Source: an uncultured Terriglobus sp. (GTDB lineage Bacteria; Acidobacteriota; Terriglobia; Terriglobales; Acidobacteriaceae). From it: 15,271 nt of DNA. Below are positions 7,893 through 12,808 of this stretch, piece after piece. The notes under the pieces were generated by a model. It was not told the origin of the DNA, ran no database searches, and saw only the letters and a program-made list of their open reading frames with translations. The first letter of the stretch is position 1; every line of letters starts with the position of its first letter. The stretch spans positions 1 through 15,271 of the forward strand of contig CALMRM010000305.1 in NCBI GenBank assembly GCA_937871605.1, read 5' to 3'. A program made the position numbers and the translations under genes.

Positions 7893-7937
7893 GCCGTTCG
7901 CCTTTGCCGCTCTGGCAGGCCGCTACGTCGTGGTCGG

Positions 7938-8276
7938 CTACAGCGCCAGGTCGCCGCGGTCTTCGTTGCGTATCCGAATGGCATCGTCAACCCTGGTCAA
8001 AAAGATCTTGCCGTCGCCGATGGAGCCGGTCTGCGCCGCGGTAATGATAGCGCTCACGGCGGCTTCCACCATGCTGTCCGGTACCACGGTCTCAAGCTTG
8101 ACCTTCAGCAGGACGTCCACAGAGTACTCGCGTCCACGGTAAAACTCCGTGTGACCCTTCTGACGCCCATGACCGCGCGCCTCCAGGATAGTGATGCCCT
8201 CGATGCCAGCCTCGATCAGGGCTTCTTTTACGGCATCCAGCTTACCCGGCTGGATGATTGCTTCAATCTTATGCAT
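7938..8276 (-). CDS. glnK: PII nitrogen regulatory protein (GlnB/GlnK family)
   Basis: This 112-residue PII signalling protein reads ATP/ADP, 2-oxoglutarate and uridylylation state and controls partner proteins, here most likely AmtB. Conserved features are present: GHGRQKGHTE at 35-44, the T-loop YRGREY at 46-51 with the uridylylation target Tyr51, Lys58 (LLKVK), and the C-terminal signature GSIGDGKIF followed by RVDDAIRIRNEDRG. The length is exactly that of canonical PII. It lies between amtB (111 bases upstream) and glnD (45 bases downstream) on the same strand. The symbol glnK rests on linkage to amtB; sequence alone does not cleanly separate GlnK from GlnB. Tyr51 plus linked glnD indicates control by uridylylation rather than the cyanobacterial Ser49 phosphorylation. 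Confidence 0.96.
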   Translation of the reverse strand: MHKIEAIIQPGKLDAVKEALIEAGIEGITILEARGHGRQKGHTEFYRGREYSVDVLLKVKLETVVPDSMVEAAVSAIITAAQTGSIGDGKIFLTRVDDAIRIRNEDRGDLAL

Positions 8277-8387
8277 ATCGCCACTCTCAAAAGTCGGTGC
8301 GGCGGTCCCATGCGCAGGTACCGCGTGTCAGTTCACTGGACCCGTTGGATGCTGTCGCCCGGGACGCCGGTCGCGGGCGGCAACGAA

Positions 8388-9896
8388 CTAGTAAGCGGGT
8401 TCCGCGTGGTAGCCCTCTTCACCATGCTGTGACAGGTCCAGGCCTGTCTGCTCGTCTTCCGCACTCACCCGCAGACCCATCACCTTATCGACAAGGGTCA
8501 AAAGCACGAGAGTGCCCACAATGGACAGCCCCCAGGCAATCGCCACGCCTACCACCTGGTTGAACAACTGGTGCAGGTTGCCATCCATCACGCCGGATGG
8601 CAGAGTGTTGCCCCGGCTGTCTTTGCCAAAGATCGGGTTAATGGCTGCCTGCGCGAAAATGCCCGTCAGGACCGCGCCCAGGGTGCCGCCCGCGCCGTGT
8701 ACGCCAAACGCATCTAGCGAGTCGTCGTAGCCGAATTTAGATTTGACGAAGAACACCATCGAAAAGCAGAACAGGCCCGTCAGCAGACCGATCCACAAGG
8801 CCGAGATAGGGGAGACAAACCCAGCTGCCGGTGTAATGCCCACCAGCCCGGCAACCACGCCGGAGATGGCTCCCAGAGCCGTGGGCTTGCCCGTCTTGAT
8901 CCACTCCGCAACAGTCCAGGCACAGCCGGCCGCAGCGGCGGCAAAGTGCGTCGCTACAAAGGCAGAGGTGGCCAGGCCGCTCGCGTTCAGCGCGGAGCCG
9001 GCGTTAAAGCCAAACCATCCCACCCACAGCAGGCACGCGCCAATACAGCTGAGCACGAGCGAGTGTGGCGGCATGGGCTCTTTCGGATAGCCGCGCCGTT
9101 TGCCCATGTACAGGCAGCACACCAGCGCAGACACACCGCTGGTCACGTGCACGACCGTGCCCCCGGCAAAGTCCAGGCAGGGAAACTTGCCGCCAAGCGC
9201 CGCATTCAGCAGGCCGCCCTTGCCCCACACCATGTGCGCCATGGGGCTGTAGACAAAGAGCGCCCAGAGCACCATAAACACGCACATGGAAGAAAACTTC
9301 ATCCGCTCGGCAAAGGCACCTGTGATCAGCGCGGGCGTGATGATGGCAAACATGAGCTGGTACACCATAAAGGTCTGCAGCGGGATGGTGGTGACGTATA
9401 CCTTGTCCGGCAACAGGCCGACGCCGTGCAGCAGCGCGTTCTGGAAGCCGCCGATGAACGAGCCAAGGGGCCCGGTGTTCTCGCCAAAGGCAAGCGAGTA
9501 GCCCAGGAGCGCCCACAGCACCGGGATGATGCCCATCATGGCAAAGGTCTGCATCATGGTGCCCAGGATGTTCTTGCGCCGGACCAGACCGCCATAGAAG
9601 AGCGTCAGCCCCGGTCCGCTCATCATGAGTACAAAGGCGGCGGACACCAGCATCCATGCATTGTCACCGGCAGACTGTGCGGCAGCGACGGACGCCTGGA
9701 GGTCGGCATTCTGCTTCTCCAGTGCGGTCAGCCTGGCTTCCGACCCGCTTGTCGGCACGGCGCTGCCCGACATGCCATGCAGTTCCTGCCCAGGACCGGC
9801 GGTCTGCACCTGCCCCTCAGCCCCCACCGTACAGAGAAGAAGTGTCACAAGCAGGGCGAACCCACGCTGGCGGAAGAGACGAGAGACATCGTGCAT
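8388..9896 (-). CDS. amtB: Ammonium transporter with N-terminal signal peptide and coiled linker
   Basis: This 502-residue Amt/Mep/Rh channel moves ammonium across the inner membrane. The pore His pair is present as His250 (FAGGTVVH) and His400 (DAFGVHG), with Asp242 and Trp224 (MAHMVWG) in the expected positions of the substrate-recruiting vestibule. The cytoplasmic tail GLRVSAEDEQTGLD...HGEEGY matches the segment that regulates GlnK docking. The start at 9896 (MHDVSRLFRQRGFALLVTLLLC) gives a signal peptide and has GGGTGAG seven bases upstream; longer starts only add unrelated sequence. Between the signal peptide and the first channel helix (about residue 81) are about 50 residues, including a short coiled segment (ARLTALEKQNADLQASVA), probably periplasmic. 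It is the first gene of amtB-glnK-glnD. Confidence 0.95.
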   Translation of the reverse strand: MHDVSRLFRQRGFALLVTLLLCTVGAEGQVQTAGPGQELHGMSGSAVPTSGSEARLTALEKQNADLQASVAAAQSAGDNAWMLVSAAFVLMMSGPGLTLFYGGLVRRKNILGTMMQTFAMMGIIPVLWALLGYSLAFGENTGPLGSFIGGFQNALLHGVGLLPDKVYVTTIPLQTFMVYQLMFAIITPALITGAFAERMKFSSMCVFMVLWALFVYSPMAHMVWGKGGLLNAALGGKFPCLDFAGGTVVHVTSGVSALVCCLYMGKRRGYPKEPMPPHSLVLSCIGACLLWVGWFGFNAGSALNASGLATSAFVATHFAAAAAGCAWTVAEWIKTGKPTALGAISGVVAGLVGITPAAGFVSPISALWIGLLTGLFCFSMVFFVKSKFGYDDSLDAFGVHGAGGTLGAVLTGIFAQAAINPIFGKDSRGNTLPSGVMDGNLHQLFNQVVGVAIAWGLSIVGTLVLLTLVDKVMGLRVSAEDEQTGLDLSQHGEEGYHAEPAY

Positions 9897-10090
9897 AGTG
9901 CAACTCACCCGTGACGATTGAGATAGCAGCGCCTGAACGCCAGCCGCACGTGGGGCGCGGGAAGGGCGTTTCTGGACCTGTTGGTGATGACCGTTTCGTC
10001 TACTGTACACAACAGATTGGCCGTCTTCTGCAGATGTTTGTCCCGTCCCGGTATAGGACAGGGAGAGGGCTCCAGGGAATCTGCTGTTGC
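9897..10090. other. Divergent amtB/nuoB intergenic region, promoter side of amtB
   Basis: Together with the nuoB promoter zone this gap is 223 bases long. It should hold the amtB promoter reading leftward. I could not find a convincing -35/-10 pair or a sigma-54 element (GG-N10-GC) for amtB. Short open frames here (for example 9911-10114, +) have poor composition and no ribosome-binding site and are not called. Confidence 0.5.
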
Positions 10091-10106
10091 TGGCATGCAA
10101 ATGCCA
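10091..10106. repeat. Perfect 6-bp inverted repeat with GCAA centre, in the nuoB promoter region
   Basis: TGGCAT (10091-10096) and ATGCCA (10101-10106) flank GCAA, giving TGGCATGCAAATGCCA. It abuts the proposed nuoB -10 element at 10107, so it would lie between -10 and -35. That position suits an operator for nuoB or for divergent amtB. In RNA form the GCAA would be a GNRA tetraloop, but the repeat probably lies upstream of the nuoB transcript start. Confidence 0.4.
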
Positions 10107-10112
10107 TAGAAT
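10107..10112 (+). promoter_or_regulatory. Candidate -10 element for nuoB (leaderless start)
   Basis: TAGAAT fits the TANNNT form of a -10 box and ends seven bases before the nuoB ATG, so transcription would begin at or next to the start codon. No Shine-Dalgarno sequence precedes the ATG. No good -35 hexamer is visible at the usual spacing. Confidence 0.4.
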
Positions 10113-10119
10113 AAGCCGT

Positions 10120-10734
10120 ATGGCATCCACAGCAGCGGAAACTACGAGCAGCGGTCGCCCGGCGGCACCGCAGGAGAACGATCGCTACTTTTTTGGCACG
10201 CTGGATTCGTTCGCAAAAAACCGCGAAAAGCTGAGGGAAGTGAACTGGGGTCCGCAGCAGCCGGAAGGCGTTGTCTTGGCTTCCATGGATGCAGCCGTAA
10301 ACTGGGTGCGCAAGAACTCGGTTTGGCCGATGACATTTGGACTGGCCTGCTGCGCCATTGAGATGATGAGCATGGGTGGGTCGCGCTACGACATTGCCCG
10401 TTTTGGCGCGGAAGTGTTTCGGCCTTCGCCGCGGCAAAGCGACCTGATGGTGGTGGCTGGGCGCGTGTCGCAAAAGATGGCTCCTGTCATCCGTCGCCTC
10501 TACGAGCAGATGCCGGAGCCCAAATGGGTCATCTCCATGGGGGCTTGTGCCACCTCAGGTGGTGTCTTTAATAACTACGCTCTGTTACAGGGCGTCAACC
10601 AAATCATCCCGGTGGACATCTATGTTCCTGGTTGTCCGCCCCGCCCAGAGCAACTGCTGTACGCCATTACGCTGCTGCAGGAAAAAATTCAGAAGGAGCG
10701 GGGCAGCATCCGCGGAAGTTTGAACATCGCATGA
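10120..10734 (+). CDS. nuoB: NADH-quinone oxidoreductase subunit B, stand-alone gene
   Basis: This 204-residue subunit of respiratory complex I carries iron-sulfur cluster N2, the last electron carrier before quinone, in the peripheral arm at the membrane junction. The four ligands are C77, C78 (GLACCAIEM), C143 (SMGACATSGG) and C172 (YVPGCPPRPEQ). Their spacing (1, 65 and 29 residues) is the same as in E. coli NuoB. The N-terminal 20 residues are a polar extension (Thr, Ser, Ala). I chose ATG 10120; an upstream TTG at 10087 adds only 11 non-conserved residues. No nuoA, nuoC or nuoD adjoins it: amtB is divergent upstream and an outer-membrane gene follows after 235 bases. It therefore either supplies subunit B for a nuo operon elsewhere or is a second copy. 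Confidence 0.95.
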   Translation: MASTAAETTSSGRPAAPQENDRYFFGTLDSFAKNREKLREVNWGPQQPEGVVLASMDAAVNWVRKNSVWPMTFGLACCAIEMMSMGGSRYDIARFGAEVFRPSPRQSDLMVVAGRVSQKMAPVIRRLYEQMPEPKWVISMGACATSGGVFNNYALLQGVNQIIPVDIYVPGCPPRPEQLLYAITLLQEKIQKERGSIRGSLNIA

Positions 10735-10804
10735 CCATCTTGCAGTTTTGCTCTTCAAACGAAAGTAACTAGAAGGGTTCGACCTTGGATTTGGAAGGGC
10801 ATTT

Positions 10805-10818
10805 CTGGTGTAAACCAG
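10805..10818 (+). repeat. Short hairpin downstream of nuoB
   Basis: CTGGT (10805-10809), a GTAA loop and ACCAG (10814-10818) form a 5-bp stem with a GNRA-type loop; two G-U pairs could extend it. It lies 70 bases after the nuoB stop. There is no following U run, so it is a poor intrinsic terminator, though it might stabilise the nuoB 3' end. Confidence 0.3.
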
Positions 10819-10862
10819 GGTGGTCTGCCGATCTGGCAAATATTACGATGGCAGATGTTCCG

Positions 10863-10880
10863 GCAGTAGGGGAATACTGC
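10863..10880. repeat. Inverted repeat GCAGTA-N6-TACTGC upstream of the OmpA-like gene
   Basis: GCAGTA (10863-10868) and TACTGC (10875-10880) are perfect inverted copies around GGGGAA. The right arm runs into the candidate extended -10 element at 10878, so a regulator bound here would sit between -35 and -10. Confidence 0.4.
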
Positions 10881-10886
10881 TATAGA
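10878..10886 (+). promoter_or_regulatory. Candidate extended -10 promoter for the OmpA-like gene
   Basis: TGC followed by TATAGA at 10881-10886 fits an extended -10 element (TGN then a TATAAT-like hexamer). A start near 10893 would give a leader of about 77 bases before the ATG at 10970. The corresponding -35 region (TTCCGG around 10858) is poor, as is common with extended -10 promoters. Confidence 0.4.
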
Positions 10887-10895
10887 CTTTAATCG

Positions 10896-10932
10896 CACTT
10901 GGTACAAGTGGGCCGTTCGCAGTAGAGCCCAC
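10896..10932 (+). promoter_or_regulatory. Two overlapping stem-loops in the OmpA-like gene leader
   Basis: CACTTG-GTA-CAAGTG (10896-10910) is a perfect 6-bp inverted repeat. It shares bases with a second perfect pair, GTGGGC (10908-10913) and GCCCAC (10927-10932), around a 13-base loop. The three shared bases (10908-10910) mean the two stems partly compete. They lie just after the proposed transcript start. The ribosome-binding site GGAGG is at 10956-10960, outside both stems. Confidence 0.4.
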
Positions 10933-10969
10933 ACTCACATAGAAAAAGACTCCGCGGAGGATACGTCGC

Positions 10970-12607
10970 ATGCAATTTCAGCCGTTTCGCATACTGGGCC
11001 GATCGCTACTGGCAGCGAGCGCAGTCAGCCTGGGCGCTGCTAGCCTAGGTGCGCAAACAACGCCAGCAGCCGCCCCACCAGCAGGTCCGAACCCATCCCG
11101 TGTGGATGTGTTCCTCGGCTATTCATACTGGAGCGGCCATGGCACGGTAAAGCCGGCTGGGATCACATACTCCTCCGTCAACGTTGGAGCCATCGGTTCT
11201 GGTGCCTACTACTTCAGTAAGTACGCCGGTATCGAGATCTCCGCGGCAGCCCATCCGAACGGCCAGAATGACGGCCTCTTCCTGTACCAGGCCGGTCCGA
11301 TCTTCCGTCTGCCTACAAACGGCGTGACATTCTTCGCTCATGCGTTGGCGGGCGGCGCGTACCTCGGTGGACCGAACAGCGAGAATCCTGCTGCGTTCGA
11401 ACACGAGCCCTATCGCTGGGGACCCTCGTTGAGCGCGGGTGGCGGTATGGACTATGACCTGCCCTTCCACAACCACGCGTTTGGCATCCGTCTGTTCCAG
11501 GCTGACTACACCTATATTCACGAAGATTACGGCCCATACGTCGGTATCCCCACGGGTGGCGTTCTTGGCGGACGTGCAAACATCAGTTCGGCGCAGTTGA
11601 GCTCCGGTATCCTGATGCACTTCGGCCACATCGTGCCGCCGCCGCCGGTCACCTACAGCTGCGTGGCCAGCCCGACTTCCGCGTATGCCGGTGATCCGAT
11701 CACTGTCACGGGTACCGCTACCAACCTGAACCCGAAGAAGACCGCGACCTACGCGTGGACCTCTGACGGTGGCAAGGTCTCTGGCACCAGCAACGTCGCC
11801 ACGGTGGACACTACCGGTGTAAACCCCGGCAACTACAACGTGAAGGGAACTGTCACCGAAAGCCAGAAGGTTGGCCGCTTTGCAGACTGCACCGTGCCGT
11901 TCACGATCAATCCTTTGCCCGCTCTGGCACTGACTTGCTCGGCAAGCCCGTCCACGGTGGCGCCAGGTGGATCCTCGACCATCACCTCAGTGGTTTCAGA
12001 CAGCTACGGCCGTCCGGTGAACTACACGTACAGCTACAGCTCGACCTCTGGGGCGGTATCCGGCAGTGGAACCACCGCAACCCTATCCACCACGGGCGCA
12101 GCTCCGGGCACCATTACCGTGACCTGCAACGTGTCGGATGACAAGGGTCGCAACGCTACCGCTACCACCTCTGTCACCATCAATGCGCCGGTTGCGCCGC
12201 CGCCAGCAGCAACAAGCTCCGCTCTCTGCACCATCACCTTCGACCGCGACAAGAAGCGGCCGGCGCGTGTGGACAACGAAGCGAAGGCCTGCCTGGATGA
12301 CATCGCACTGAACCTGCAGCGGAACTCTGGCGCGACGCTGGTTGCCACGGGCAATTCGGCTTCCACCAAGGGTGGCACTCGCCTCGCCGCGGAGCGTGCA
12401 GTCAACGAAAAGGCATACCTGGTGGGTGAAAAGGGCATTGATGCTTCCCGCATCACCGGCTACACCGGCACGGACAGCTCGAACTCGGTGCAGAACACCC
12501 TGGTACCGTCCGGTGCAACTGCACCCTCCACGGGCACCGCGGTGGATGAGAGCAAGACGAAGGCACAGCCCCGCAATGGCCGTGCACGCGCTCACCGTCG
12601 TAAGTAA
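10970..12607 (+). CDS. Exported OmpA-like protein: N-terminal barrel, two Ig-like domains, degenerate OmpA C-domain
   Basis: This 545-residue protein has a signal peptide cleaved near residue 28 (ASLGA before QTT). Residues 44-218 are Gly/aromatic-rich alternating strands ending LMHFGH, as in a small OmpA-type beta-barrel of the outer membrane. After a PPPP hinge (223-226) come two Ig/PKD-like domains (about 228-314 and 318-405), each with a Cys pair (C231/C307 and C323/C386). A Pro/Ala hinge leads to an OmpA/MotB-like domain (419-515) with C420/C441, RLAAERA at 471-477 and ITGYTGTDSSN at 495-505. The usual peptidoglycan-binding Asp appears replaced by Ala464 in GNSAS. The tail is basic (RNGRARAHRRK). 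Start ATG 10970 has GGAGG nine bases upstream. Likely role: structural link between outer membrane and cell wall, or a surface protein. Confidence 0.75.
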   Translation: MQFQPFRILGRSLLAASAVSLGAASLGAQTTPAAAPPAGPNPSRVDVFLGYSYWSGHGTVKPAGITYSSVNVGAIGSGAYYFSKYAGIEISAAAHPNGQNDGLFLYQAGPIFRLPTNGVTFFAHALAGGAYLGGPNSENPAAFEHEPYRWGPSLSAGGGMDYDLPFHNHAFGIRLFQADYTYIHEDYGPYVGIPTGGVLGGRANISSAQLSSGILMHFGHIVPPPPVTYSCVASPTSAYAGDPITVTGTATNLNPKKTATYAWTSDGGKVSGTSNVATVDTTGVNPGNYNVKGTVTESQKVGRFADCTVPFTINPLPALALTCSASPSTVAPGGSSTITSVVSDSYGRPVNYTYSYSSTSGAVSGSGTTATLSTTGAAPGTITVTCNVSDDKGRNATATTSVTINAPVAPPPAATSSALCTITFDRDKKRPARVDNEAKACLDDIALNLQRNSGATLVATGNSASTKGGTRLAAERAVNEKAYLVGEKGIDASRITGYTGTDSSNSVQNTLVPSGATAPSTGTAVDESKTKAQPRNGRARAHRRK

Positions 12608-12624
12608 ACGAAACGCAAACACGC

Positions 12625-12652
12625 AAGGGGCTGACCTTCGGGTCAGCCCCTT
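12625..12652 (+). terminator. Strong intrinsic terminator with UUCG tetraloop
   Basis: AAGGGGCTGACC (12625-12636) pairs perfectly with GGTCAGCCCCTT (12641-12652) around a TTCG loop closed by C-G, the very stable cUUCGg tetraloop. One more T follows the stem. It lies 17 bases after the OmpA-like stop and separates that gene from the next one. Confidence 0.93.
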
Positions 12653-12722
12653 TGTCGTTCTCAATGGGAGAAGGCACAGTGCAGAACGGTAAAGTGAGTT
12701 CCGCCTGTACTTGCATGTATCT

Positions 12723-12740
12723 GCCTGGGTTCCTCCAGGC
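12723..12740. repeat. Inverted repeat GCCTGG-N6-CCAGGC upstream of the Asp-box gene
   Basis: A perfect 6-bp inverted repeat with a GTTCCT centre. Its right edge touches the candidate -35 element of the next gene at 12740, the position of a possible operator or activator site. Confidence 0.35.
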
Positions 12741-12767
12741 TGACGAGGTACCCGGCAACTCTAAAAT
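12740..12767 (+). promoter_or_regulatory. Candidate sigma-70-type promoter of the Asp-box gene
   Basis: CTGACG (12740-12745) is a partial match to a -35 box. It is followed after 16 bases by TAAAAT (12762-12767), a close match to the -10 consensus. Transcription would start near 12774, giving a leader of about 35 bases to the ATG at 12809. Confidence 0.45.
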
Positions 12768-12808
12768 TGAACAGTGCTTAAATTTCGGGAGCAATCCCAA
12801 GGATGTAC

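Noticed and set aside
8946..9914. 322-codon plus-strand open frame opposite amtB
   Set aside because: The composition (very rich in His, Arg, Gln and Ala) is that of an antisense shadow of transmembrane coding sequence.
10091..10106. Sigma-54 promoter (TGGCAT...TGC) for nuoB or amtB
   Set aside because: The GG to GC spacing is nine bases rather than the required ten on the plus strand, and the reverse strand lacks GC at the right position; the palindrome explains the resemblance.
9897..10130. A 78-codon N-terminal extension of AmtB
   Set aside because: The ATG at 9896 opens a proper signal peptide and has GGGTGAG upstream. The extension crosses into the nuoB start and looks non-coding.
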